Shown piece after piece: positions 53,565 through 63,862 of a DNA stretch of 64,000 nucleotides. Both the position numbers and the translations under genes were made by a program. The stretch is taken from positions 10,381,183 to 10,445,182 of the forward strand of contig KK106981.1 in assembly GCA_000611775.1 (NCBI GenBank), written 5' to 3'. The stretch's first letter is position 1. Every line of letters begins with the position of its first letter. Under the pieces are notes generated by a model, which was not told where the DNA came from, made no database searches, and saw only the letters and a list, made by a program, of their open reading frames with translations. This stretch comes from Umbilicaria muhlenbergii. Taxonomy: Eukaryota; Ascomycota; Lecanoromycetes; Umbilicariales; Umbilicariaceae.

Positions 53565-54211
53565 TTAGTGAATTGACCCTTGTCCAACCTCGTTCTCCCC
53601 GTCATAGACCAAGAAAGCCGCCGCCCCAGACCCAGACTGTATCATGTAATCTGCCAAAGCCAAGAGAGCGGAGCCAAAAACGCCCCACGTGATCTGGTGA
53701 TCATTGGCATTCGATATACGAATCGTCAGACCGGCATTTGCCTTCACCCAGTATCCACCGGCTCCAATTAAACCATCGCCGTGAAGGGCAATATTGCGAG
53801 AGACTGCCTGGTAGACCTGAGCGATTGAGCTGGTCATTGTTTCGCTGACGACTGCGTTGGTGACTCTTAGAATGACATAGGTCGCGCTGTTGGGCGCACA
53901 CCAGCGTTGTGCCTCACCCCGGCGTGGTACTATGACGTGTCGAAGCATGTCCTCGATGTTCCAGCCTGGCTTAGCTATGTTCTGGGAGTTGGGGCCTACG
54001 AAGCTGAAGCGGGAGAGAATTGTCAGTGATGAAGCGCGTGGAGGATAGGTTGTAGTACATACGTCCCAGCAACCACATCGGGGAAGTTCGTGCATGGTCC
54101 CACGGCTCGAGAGGACAGCGATAATGACCTGTCTTTGATGATGGGTGATGCGAAGGCGAAGACAGCAAATTGGGCTAACGCCGCAAGAATCGAAAGGAAG
54201 AGGGCTCGCAT
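53565..54211 (-). CDS. small secreted protein, HQxT-GV family, member D
   Basis: Two exons, 54211-54063 and 54003-53565, give 195 residues. Exon 1 is 149 nt, the same length as in member B. It encodes the signal peptide MRALFLSILAALAQFAVFAF and the motif GPCTNFPDVVAGT, again with the phase-2 intron in the Thr codon. Exon 2 has QRWCAPNSATYVIL, ALHGDGLIG, RISNANDHQITWGVFGSALL and YDGENEVGQGSI. It lies closest to A and B in motif content and keeps both conserved cysteines. A longer open frame runs upstream of exon 2 through the intron, but it would lose the signal peptide, so the spliced form is preferred. Confidence 0.87.
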
Positions 54212-55285
54212 CGGAAGAGAGGCGAAGACTATGGATGGAGTTCGTCAATAAACTCGGTGTTGTTTGTGTCAATCAAAGTGGGACAGGATGTTATATTTTC
54301 GAAAACCCCGAAACAACTGCAAATCGTAGGATAGCATAGCCCAGGGTATGTATCTTATACTATGATCCAGCCAATGCTGTCGCTAATGCAGGATACATCG
54401 AACAGAACGCGAACATTCCAAGGGAGCTTAGCAAAATGGTAAAGTTGTATGGTCTCGATTCCTACGATGCGGGTGAGAAAGCAAAGAACCAAGTTGAAAC
54501 CGTAGCCGCAGACTCAGACTCTTGTTGTCCATCCGACAGTGGCGCGGAATGCTATATTCTCGAACATGGGGTAAGCCATAGGCCAGGAGGACCCCTTTCG
54601 ACAGAATCATGGCTCTCGAACAAGACTTTGGACGTGTCATCTTAGGGCCAAACATCGCGTATCGCAAATGTCGCTGCACAGCCACTGGGGACGTGGGGAA
54701 AAGGGTCCCCCCATTAGCACCCATCGTTCAAAGAAAGAGCAGTAACATTTTCAGGTGCAGCTTAGAGGCTCGGCACCGTGGCCGTGACGGTGACCAACCT
54801 TGGTTCGGACATTAATATGAGGCGTCAACCGCATTTCTCAGCTGGGGGCCTCCTCACCAACCCGATTACCAGGAGAACGGGTCAGGGCCACCAACGGCAG
54901 TTGTTGTAAAGCTGCGGGGTGTATGGACTGCTCACGCCGGATGTTCTTCCAGGGATGACTCCACGCAAATTACCGCCTTGTTTGTTGTGGAACAGAAACT
55001 GAAGCGGGCATTCTGAGATGTACACCTAGACAAGGTACGAGGAGGAGCAGATTACCCGCGCGATAGGGGATCTCGAGATCCTCGTAAAAACAAGGTACTC
55101 TTACTTGAGGTGCTGAGGTACCGAGCCTCTTCAGCCTCTTCCACGTTCCTAAAAAGCATCTCAAGATCAGCTTCTCGTCAATTACATCTTCTTCTGGCTC
55201 ATAGTGCCATTGCTCCGCTGAACGTCGTGTTCTCGCCGGTGCAGCTATCAAGCCGCGACAGTACTTATCGTCCCATCTAATCACC
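54212..55285. other. intergenic, divergent promoter region
   Basis: Between secreted gene D and the SAP-like gene, which are transcribed away from each other. Short frames only; nothing recognised. Two related stretches (TATATTTTCGAAAACCCCG near 54291 and TATATTCTCGAACATGGGG near 54553) hint at an old duplication. Confidence 0.45.
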
Positions 55286-56701
55286 ATGAGCTTCGCGCCC
55301 CCAGTTATCAAAGACCGCTTCGTCTTCAACGGCGACCTCTACATCGAAGTAGAAAACTTCAACCGCCACAAACGCGCCTCGATCGCCGAACTCACAGCAC
55401 TGCTTCGCCCTGCCCAAAAACCTTCCAAGTCAGCACTATCTGCCACCCCCGCAGATCAAGTCGGTCATTGGTACGAAGCTCAATTACTGCACTATGGACT
55501 GCCGCCCTCCAAAACCAAAGCAGTGGCGAAGGTTAGGCTGTTGGACGCGCTGAATGCTGGCAAATTGAGTATACCGCCGGAGATTGTGAGGCTAGAGAAT
55601 GAGATGAAGAAGGAATACCATGCGGCAGATAGGAAGGCAAGAGCGGCCTATAAGGCGCAGCTGGCTGCGGAGACGAAGGCGGTAGCCAAAGGTAACGAGT
55701 CTAAGGTGGGCAAGAAACGGAAGCAGTCTGAAGAGACACCGGCGGGGATGAGTTTCAATATCCAGCTCAACATTGGCGCTGGTGGTCAGGCGATGCAGAT
55801 GGTTGGGCCTACTGGAGCTGAGGGAGGGCAGTCAGCGGCGAAAAAGGCCAAGAAGTCGGTGAAGGTGGACGGCAAGGATGAGAAGCCAAAGGCAGAACCG
55901 AAGAAGCCGGCAGCGAATTCAGCCCCCAAACAACCAGCAGCGAAGAAAGCTGCTCACATGAAACCGCCAGCCGTAGGCTCAGCAGCTCAAGGCTCGTCGT
56001 CTGCACCAGACAAGCCGCGCAAGAAACAGATGGCAGTACGAACCTTGGGGCCGCCAGGAAACGGGAAGAAAGACCCCCGCGTCATGCTAGAGCTTGCACT
56101 GAAGGAGGAACAAGCACTGAAGGAGGAACTAGCAGTGAAGGCCTCGGCAACTAAGAGGGAGTCAACAACTGGAAAGCCCGCCAAGACGAAAGAATCGGTC
56201 GTCAAGAAAGAACCCCAGATCAAGAACGAAGTAAAGATCAAGCAAACACCTACTATTAAGCAGGAATCGAACCCTTGTTCCATGACCGAATCCAGCCCGA
56301 CCAAGAAAAAAGCCCAGGTCAAGAAAGAGCCCAAAGTCAAACAAGAACCCGCCGCAAGGAGCCCTGCAATCAAACGGGAAGGCAAAGTCAAGAGCGAGCC
56401 CAAAGCCAAGAGCGAGCCCAAAATCAAGCCCGAGCCCAAAATCAAGCCCGATCCCACAGTCAAACGCGAGCCCAAAGTGAAGCGTGAACCCAAAATCAAG
56501 TCCGAACCCAAAACCGAGCGCTCCAGCCCTGACTACACCAACAAAGAAGATAGTCGCGCCTTCTGGGCCTCGACTTTTCCCGGCCACTCAGCTATGGGCA
56601 TGGGAGTGCCGGACTTTCCGACGCCAGGCGCGCCAGGCGGAGAGCCCTTTTATGAATCGGATTATGAGGATGAGGAGGGTATGAGTTGGAGGCCCTATTA
56701 G
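55286..56701 (+). CDS. SAP-like, Lys-rich protein with repeated psi-K-x-E motifs
   Basis: A single-exon protein of 471 residues. The N-terminus has a short conserved start (PPVIKDRFVFNGDLYIEV). A SAP-like helix pair follows near 60-95 (LLHYGLPPSKTKAVAKVRLL), the kind of fold that binds AT-rich DNA or RNA. The region after about 120 is Lys/Ala-rich and disordered. From about 290 to 415 there is an array of short units such as VKKEPK, VKQEPA, IKPEPK and VKREPK. These fit the SUMO-acceptor consensus psi-K-x-E, and I count more than ten of them. The C-terminus is acidic (FYESDYEDEEGMSWRPY). The features fit a nuclear chromatin- or repair-associated protein, possibly heavily sumoylated. I do not recognise an exact orthologue. 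Confidence 0.8.
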   Translation: MSFAPPVIKDRFVFNGDLYIEVENFNRHKRASIAELTALLRPAQKPSKSALSATPADQVGHWYEAQLLHYGLPPSKTKAVAKVRLLDALNAGKLSIPPEIVRLENEMKKEYHAADRKARAAYKAQLAAETKAVAKGNESKVGKKRKQSEETPAGMSFNIQLNIGAGGQAMQMVGPTGAEGGQSAAKKAKKSVKVDGKDEKPKAEPKKPAANSAPKQPAAKKAAHMKPPAVGSAAQGSSSAPDKPRKKQMAVRTLGPPGNGKKDPRVMLELALKEEQALKEELAVKASATKRESTTGKPAKTKESVVKKEPQIKNEVKIKQTPTIKQESNPCSMTESSPTKKKAQVKKEPKVKQEPAARSPAIKREGKVKSEPKAKSEPKIKPEPKIKPDPTVKREPKVKREPKIKSEPKTERSSPDYTNKEDSRAFWASTFPGHSAMGMGVPDFPTPGAPGGEPFYESDYEDEEGMSWRPY

Positions 56702-57460
56702 GAATGAATGAAGGCGTGGTATGCTGGGAGGAATGGGTGGGGGGGTGCCTTAGGGTTTGTTTGGGAGTGACTCTTTGGGGCTTGATACCTTTTATGGGTT
56801 TCAATGTTCGGGGGGAATGAGGCGGACGAAGAAGATGCGGATGCTTGGATACTCTCGTGGAGGTAGTGAATATGGTGGAGATTTCTTCTAATCGCTAGTG
56901 AGACATACATACACAACAACTCAGAATGCTCTCGCAGCTTTGCATATAATGCCCCCTCCCCGGTTTTTGAGTCCCCATCGCGATATCCTGGCTTGACTCA
57001 ATGAAGGGCAGGACCAGGAGTGATGGTAGTGTGATATGAGCTTATGGCACAGCTCAGATGCTTGCGTCTTCCCATTGCAGCGTGCAATGGCCTGCGATTA
57101 ACCACCTGTTGGATGCTTGAACGCTGTGCCGAACAGTGGTAGGCGGCGCCGTTCTCTGTAATCCATGGCTTCCACGCAGCGATGCATATAATATAGTGTG
57201 TCCGAGACTTTCATGTCAGCCCGGAGATTCGTTACATGCGGAACTGCTCAGATGATGGCGAAAAATATGAGTCCCGCCATTCGTTGCCTGGCAAAGGAGC
57301 CGGATGCGCGCACCGAAGAATACTGCACGTTTTCTCATGACTAGAGCCCATACCTTGCTCGATGCGGCGAGGTGCGTTGTCTGCTTATGGCTTTTGATGC
57401 CTCTGTGGTGAAACCGTCCGGATTCTGTTTCCGAGTCCTGGGATAATCAGGTCTCCGTTG
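56702..57460. other. intergenic between convergent genes
   Basis: 3' regions of the SAP-like and DUF3431 genes. No coding sequence is supported. Confidence 0.6.
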
Positions 57461-58486
57461 TCAACATTGACCATATACGTCGCAGTAACAGCTCTGCTCG
57501 TTTGGACAGCTTTTTGAAAGTAAGCAAACACCCCCCGACATCCCAAGAGGAGTGCTACTCACTATACCGCATCTTTCCCAAAAATGACATGCCACAAATA
57601 CTCCATAACCCTCCCACTCGTCCTATCCTTCAACTCCGTATCCAACACCCACTGCCTATACTTCAAATAATCCTCCTTCGGCCTCTTAAGCACCTGTTCC
57701 CTCGACACCGCAAACTGCGCACAACACGCCGCCCCCACCTCCTCCGGCTTCTCCGTCCCCTCGAACAGCTCCCCCCATATCTCCGCCGTCACATGCACGT
57801 TGTTCCGGTGCTCCACCTCACACCCGGGGTTCCAGTTGCAGCGCAGATTGACGTATCCGTTGCGTCGCACGAAGCCCGTTCGGAGGTGGCGCAAAGAGTC
57901 GACGTTGTCGTGGAGGGGGGTGTCGGTGTGCCAGGCGGACCAGAATCCGGCGCGGTGCGGGTGGATGAATGCGATTACTGCGGGGAGGGCGTCGTAATTG
58001 TCGATTACGTAGGTTAGGTAGGCCATGGATTCGTGGCCTTTGTTGGCGGGGGTGTGGAGGGCGGCTGAGGGGTTGTCGACGGTGTAGATTGCGTGCTGCC
58101 AGCTGTGGAGAAGGGTGCATCAGTTCAGTGCGTGGAGTATCATGGTTCGGAGGTCTGTGGCCTTACTCCGGGAGGTTCTCGCCGACCCAGTCGGTGTTCT
58201 CTTTCTCCATCCTGGCCATCACGATGACTTTGTCGCCGACTTTGCCTAACGGCGGATGCTCGAAATGTCCATTGTCCTTGAAGCCTAGTGAGTTGGTGAT
58301 GTAGGCTGGGACATTGTATTGGTTCCAGATTTCGTAGAGTTTCACCTTGACCAAAATGAGGAATGCCACGACCAGAGTGGCCGCGATCAGAAGGCGATGA
58401 GCGGTCCTCATCTTGCAAGCTGGATGGCTGGCGAGCTCTGCGTTCTTCCCGGGCAGATCTGGCAAGTCAAGGGTGTTGTAGCTCAC
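57461..58486 (-). CDS. DUF3431 family protein, type II membrane
   Basis: Three exons, 58486-58167, 58102-57563 and 57491-57461, give 296 residues. The last exon is only 31 nt and encodes the Cys-rich end CYCDVYGQC. The N-terminal 25 residues are polar; HRLLIAATLVVAFLILVKV is a single membrane anchor near 31-49, which places the domain in the lumen or outside. The DUF3431 domain follows: VIVMARMEKENTDWVGENLP, WQHAIYTVDN, NKGHESMAYLTYVIDNYD, VIAFIHPHRAGFWSAWH, VNLRCNWNPGC, and EYLWHVIFGKDAVYC. The family occurs widely in fungi and often sits beside secretory or glycan-related genes, but its activity is not known to me. MRTAHRLL at residue 26 could be an alternative start just before the anchor. 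Confidence 0.85.
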
Positions 58487-60557
58487 ATGTCCACCGCTTT
58501 AAGTGCTAACGCAGCCGGAGCTTCTCGAGGCTGTGCAAGGGATGATCTTCCATGTCACATAAAAGAGAGGACACGAAAGCTCGGGTTCCTCGCCTAAGCT
58601 ACAGGTTCGGCCGTTGGATTACCTATATTGGCGATAATAGTGGTAACATGAAGGCAAGTTACTCGGGAAATTCCACAGTAAATAGATCCAATACTAATAT
58701 AATATGTTACGAGGTTTTTCACAATCCAGACGCCGTTTCGATGGTGCTATATTATTCCAGTAAGACCATTTAGTTAGTGTGGTGCTTTTTGCCACCCGCG
58801 AGCCAATCCAGTGGGGCTGAAGGCGTGGGGGCAGGCGAACCATCAGAACGATTTTGGCAGTTCACTGCCGTTTACAAGTTTCAAGTTAGACGATGCTATT
58901 AGAGGTCAATGATCTTCTCCGCCTGCAGTCTTGGTACTTAGCAAGTAGGTGTTTGCTGCTGAGGATACCCCGATAGTCGAACCTAAGACTTTTTCTCGCC
59001 AGGTCCAGTTACGGTCGCCAACCTGAGCAGCTGCTGCTTTATCCTGAGCTGAGGGTGAAGAAGCCTGAACTGAGGCTGAGCGTGCATGTGCAAGGAGTCG
59101 GGCCATTTCCGTGTTAGATCTGTAATCTACAGATGGTAGCCTCTGGCGCCATCTGTCGGCATGGACCTCATGTATATAGACACGGCGAAGGCTACCTCCT
59201 TCGAGATGGACTTCGCGTTCAACTCATGTTACGACTCTACTCATACGATTGATCTTGACTCAAGCCTTTCAATCAGCTCCAAGCCTTGCCAGTGCTATCG
59301 CGCAGTATGTGACACTCCTCTCCACGAGAATCAACTCAGGCTTTGTACGTTGAACCCCTTGGGTCGGTACGAGCCGCAACATTAAGCTATTGATAACTTA
59401 CTGAGAACAACAGCAAATATTCACGAAGAAAACATTTTCACGCTACTCATCATCACATTACAGCAAGATATACCTAGTAGCGTAGCATAGTTTGTTTCTA
59501 ATTGAAGATGTACATGTCTTTGCGATTCTTCATGATCTAGTCCTGTCTTCTTATCCTTCAGCTAACAAATGTTGGGGTGTTTCCCCGTCAGCTTGCCGCT
59601 TGCGCCTTTACAAGCGTAAGGTGATCAACCAAGGACGCGCATACAAAGTGGATCTGATGCACGAATGCGAGATCAACGGCCTCTTTCATGTCTCAAGGTG
59701 CTGGATTTTCCTCCGGTATGGGTTGCAATTAGAGAGCTGGGTTGGACGATCTCGACCTAAGTGGAACAAGGCTCCTTGAAAGGTATCTTAAGCCTCCGGC
59801 GCGCAACAAAGGGATAAGCAGACCGGATCCCGATGGTAAATGCTTCGTCAAGATTTAAGGGGGTGATCATGGCCTAGTCTGAAGAAGGAATCCCAGTCGA
59901 CTGTGCGCTGGTTCTTGCAAGATGCCTTGTGAGGAGTAGAGGAAGGATCCGAGCTAGAGATTCACCAAGACTGTAAAGGATCGGAGTTGGGCTCATCATC
60001 ATTGGCTAGGCCGATCTATGTGAGCTTAGCTCGCAGAGATGAAGGCTGTACAACTGGCCAATGCGACACGGATTCATGCAAGTACTGTCGGGGGTTGGCC
60101 GAGCGGAGCAGGTTCGTGTGGCTCCAGCTTGGCTGGTCTGGTTCGTTCGAATAAGTCTTCGTGGAGGATGGGCGGCTAGATCCGACGATGGTGGCCTGGA
60201 GCAGCAAGCTCCTCGGAGGCTCGTACTGATTTGTCTTAGAAAGGTAGTGGATACGACCTGATGGAAGGAAGGATCAGCTCATAGGCAGCAACTTGGTGGA
60301 CGCCAACGCAATCACGTCTCAGCCATCCTCTGCATAGCAGTGATCAGCATCAGCATGTCTTTGCTGACCCCCCTTGGGCCCGCCACCTCGAGCGCTCAAG
60401 TCCCGGCTAGGTCGCACTTATCCCTCTCAGGCAGCGAAACCCTGGCTTCCTGCGGTCAAAAGGAAGGTATTCTCACATGAATCTGCCCCGTGCTACCCCT
60501 AGTGGCGTAGCTTTGACGCGGTTGAAAGATTTGGATTACCAGCAGTGGCGAAGACCT

Positions 60558-61023
60558 CAACTGGACATGGCTCGAGTCCAGCGGCTTGCAGCTCGCTAGG
60601 CCCATCTGCTACGCTGCCTCGTCATCAGGCCAGAAGGCTTGCAACGACTGGGACCTAGCTTCGGAGAAGGGAGGTCCGGAGGATCAAGCTACCGTGATCC
60701 TCACGGGGTGTGTGGCACTAACTTTGCTTCCGTGAAGGCTCAGAGCCCAGATTGAATCATGAGGAGTCAGTTGAGGTCACCTGGTGCAGGTTCTGAGGTG
60801 AGTCAGACAGAAAGATTGAGAAGCAGTGATCTTCACCTCCTAAGTGATGCATGACAAATTTCATGAAGTGTTCAGATTCCACTCAGCTTGACTGATGAAA
60901 GTGGTGTACACAGACGGATCTGGAGTCACAGGCCCCTGATTTGATATGAATGACCCTGCAGACAATATCTTGCACGCCGCGGATCCAGGCCGTATGACGC
61001 AGTTTGACGCAGTTGCATGAGGG
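60558..61023 (+). repeat. diverged direct repeat, copy 1 (CpG-decayed in its 3' half)
   Basis: It starts CTGGACATGGCTCGAGTCC and pairs over its whole length with 61078-61561: shared blocks include CAGGCCAGA, TGGGACCTAG, TCGGAGAAGGG, GTGATCCTC, TCCGTGAA, TTGAGGTCAC and GCAGGTT. In the 3' half many sites that read CG in copy 2 read TG or CA here. Class unknown; no end structures seen. Confidence 0.85.
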
Positions 61024-61077
61024 CAGCTAAGTCAGATCAGAATGTGTCACCTGAGGCGGCCACAATCACACAAGGTT

Positions 61078-61561
61078 CAGCTGGACATTGCTTGAGTCCA
61101 GTGACTTCCAGCTCGCGGAGACGCATCTACTGATCTGCCTCGTTATCAGGCCAGAGGGCGCGCGCATTGGGACCTAGTGTCGGAGAAGGGGAGTCGGCTT
61201 GCATCACTAGGATTAAGATATCGTGATCCTCGCCGGCTGTGTGGCGCTAGTTTCGCCTCCGTGAAAGGCTAGAGTTAGAATTGAATCGAGGTGGGTTTGT
61301 TGAGGTCACATAGCGCAGGTTTTGAGACAGGACCAGGCGGTAAGATCCAGAAGGTGCGATCTTCACTCCCCAAGCGACTTAAGCCAGATTCACAGTCTTC
61401 GCGTTTCAATCGGCTCTTCCGATAGAATTGGTATAAGGCAAACGGGCCTGGCGAAGACAGGAATTCGAGTACCGGGTTCGATGTCAATAACCTGGCAGAC
61501 AACATCTTGCCCCCCACGGGTCAGACCGTACGGCGGAGCTCGATGTAAACTTGCATGGGAG
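61078..61561 (+). repeat. diverged direct repeat, copy 2
   Basis: The second copy of the roughly 480-bp repeat, 520 bp downstream of the first and in the same direction. It keeps more CG sites in its 3' half but has TG where copy 1 has CG near its start (GCTTGAGTCCAGTGA against GCTCGAGTCCAGCGG). A 95-codon minus-strand frame (61677-61390) covers its 3' half; I see no family in it. Confidence 0.85.
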
Positions 61562-61986
61562 TAGTAGAACTGTCTGCCCGCAGTCCTTCTTGGAATGTAC
61601 GGGTCTGGATTGAGAAAGAAGTTAAATACGGATACGCCTCGAGCACAGGTTGAGATGTCTTCTTGCCCGGGGGTCAAATACGTCCCTGTGGTTTCGTTCC
61701 ATAAAAGTGTTGTCTACAAGGCGTCAGGTTATATAGGTAGAAGCGGCCTTGCACTAGTGTAAGCTACGTGGAAGTCGCATTGGAGATGAAAAGAGCAATA
61801 ATATGTGAACAAACATCGTGAATCTAGAATTAGTCAGCCGATTACGCGGGGAAGCGTTTCGCCGGCTTGGCGTTTCATCGGCTTGGTTGCGAACCCCCCG
61901 CATTATTATTCGCGTCTGGACCACCGTTTTACTTCAAACCTGGCGGCTACATAAGTGAGGTACTGACCCTCTTGATTCCGCTCACC

Positions 61987-63862
61987 ATGGCCAGCCGTCG
62001 AGACCCTCTAGCCGCCAAAAGGAGACCGCGTGCTTCCAAGCAAAGTGACCAAGGTACGCTCCCCTCACTGGCCTACAGCGCTGCTATCCGATCTGACCCT
62101 TTACAGGAAAGCGGCCTCGAGGCATTGAGAGAGAACGGCCACGACGAAGCGCGCGCCTGGAAGGCATTTCACGACTTGCAAAGAGCAGTGAGGATAGAAA
62201 CCCTGAACAGGCATCTCCAAACCCTCCAGCAGGCAAAGTCCTTAAGGGAAGAGTAGTATGTGCCTCCATCGCTCCTCTTACCATGTTTGTATCGCTGAAC
62301 TGATCGAGGAACTTCAGCCTCCACAGATCCTGCATAACCCCTCGAAGCTCCACCAGAAACGTAAACGAGAAGCTGGACATTCTTCTCCTCAAGACCAAGA
62401 CCGGCCTCCTTCGAAGCAACCTCGAACCTTACCTCCAAGCTGCAAGACCGAAGAAGAACCACAGAAGAAAGCAGAGAGCGACACCAGCAAGAATAACGCT
62501 GACCCGGTCGAGACTTGGATTCACACCAAAAGGTGGCCCAGCCAATACTTCGAACAAGACAGCCAAGCTGGGGAAGATTTTTTTGAACACGACAGCTGGC
62601 TAGAGGAGCAAATGGAGCAGTCGTCGATCCCAGTCGTACAGTATGCGGAAATCAACGGGATGAAATACCCGCGTCCCATCAAAAAAATACCAACCTCACT
62701 CCGTCGGAAACAGTCAGACTCAAGCTTGACTGGGTCTAGCGATCAGAAGCAGAGAGAAAGCAAGAGTACCCCATACCGGAACACACGTTACCCCATATTG
62801 CTTGAGGCCAAAGGGAGTTACATGTCTGAATTCGATGTTGATGACATCCCAAAGAATGTCAAGGATCTCTGCCAGCAATTGCTGAAAAGCGACCAGACTG
62901 TTCCTCAGGACTCTTTATTTCGCGACGATCTATTCGCGAAGGTTTGCCAGAAGGTACAAGACAGAAATGAAGCTATGATTATCCAAGACATCACTCGTTT
63001 AATTGTCCCATCAGTACAAAACCTGGCCATCCGTGGTGCCACGCATCTCAAACATTTAGTGGAAAGTGTCAACGAAGGCTGGATGGGCAGCATCCCAGTC
63101 GAGGGTCCACGGCCGCAGCCAGACTACTCTGTTGGATTCAGGCGATCCGCATTCACGGACGAGCAGCTCCATAGGCTCGATCCGCTCATTGGCACCGTCT
63201 ATGATACCTCCTTTTTCGTCGCAACCTACCGGATGTACTTCCCGTTCCTCACGTGCGAAGTGAAGTGCGGTGCTGCAGCGCTTGACATCGCCGACCGGCA
63301 GAATGCTCACAGCATGACTGTTGCCGTGAGGGGCGTCGTCGAGCTCTACAAAGCCGTAAATCGCGAGAAGGAGCTTCATCGGGAGATCCTCGCCTTCTCG
63401 ATCTCGCACGATCACCGGGCGGTGAGGATCTATGGTCATTATCCTATAATCAACGGAGATAAAACCACGTTCTATCGCCATCCAATTCGCACGTTCGACT
63501 TCACAGAGTTAGATGGCATAGAGAAGTGGACGGCCTACAAGTTCACCAAAAATGTCTACGACGTTTGGATGCCGACCCACCTCACACGCATCTGCTCAGT
63601 CATCGACCAGTTACCACCCAACCTAAATTTCGAGGTTTCTCAAGGATCTGAGTTGCAATTTACGGAAGCATCGGGGCTGTCACAAGAATTGGGCGGCCTC
63701 CTCTCGGAACAGCCTAATGTTGAATGTGCTTCACGGACAAGCCAAGACGACAGTGAGCTGGCCCCAATTATTTCGCAAACGGTCACTCCAGACACCTCGG
63801 TCTCTCAAGGAAAGGAACGAGCGGCACTCAAAAGGCCGAAGAGGAAGCATACTGCAAAATAG
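61987..63862 (+). CDS. DUF7924 protein (PD-(D/E)xK nuclease-like), member 3
   Basis: Three exons, 61987-62053, 62107-62255 and 62309-63862, give 589 residues in one frame. Exon 2 read in the spliced frame encodes RPRRSARLEGIS, a basic motif common at the N-terminus of such proteins. The conserved domain runs from about 240: YRNTRYPILLEAKGSYM, LFAKVCQKVQDRNEAMIIQD, then RPQPDYSVGFRRSAF near 343, YFPFLTCEVKCGAAAL near 380-395, ADRQNAHSMTVAVRGVVELY, and REILAFSISHDHRAVRIYGHY. The D...E-V-K...RQNA order is the PD-(D/E)xK-like core of DUF7924. The C-terminus ends in a basic KRPKRKHTAK. It is the best-preserved of the three members in this window. Function unknown; a nuclear location is likely from the basic ends. 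The exon 2 donor could be 3 nt earlier, which would change only one residue. Confidence 0.82.

Larger units (their letters stand above)
58487..61986. other. 3.5-kb repeat-rich stretch, no gene supported
   Basis: Only short frames without family resemblance are open. 59500-59780 has a 95-codon plus frame of no recognisable type. 60540-61561 holds two diverged direct copies of a repeat, listed separately. 61600-61986 is AT-richer and probably holds the promoter of the next gene. Confidence 0.5.

Noticed and set aside
53565-54272. Unspliced 235-codon frame for secreted member D
   Set aside because: It lacks the signal peptide and cysteine motif that the upstream 149-nt exon supplies through an intron in the same place as in members A and B.
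17255-54272. The four secreted genes as parts of a known Ecp2/Hce2-type effector family
   Set aside because: The cysteine number and spacing do not fit Hce2 as I know it, and the HQxT-GV motif is not part of it.
60090-60150. TTGGCCGAGCGG resembling a tRNA-Leu/Ser A box, with GTTCGAATA about 45 bp downstream
   Set aside because: The B box lacks its final C, and no stems or anticodon loop can be drawn; likely chance.
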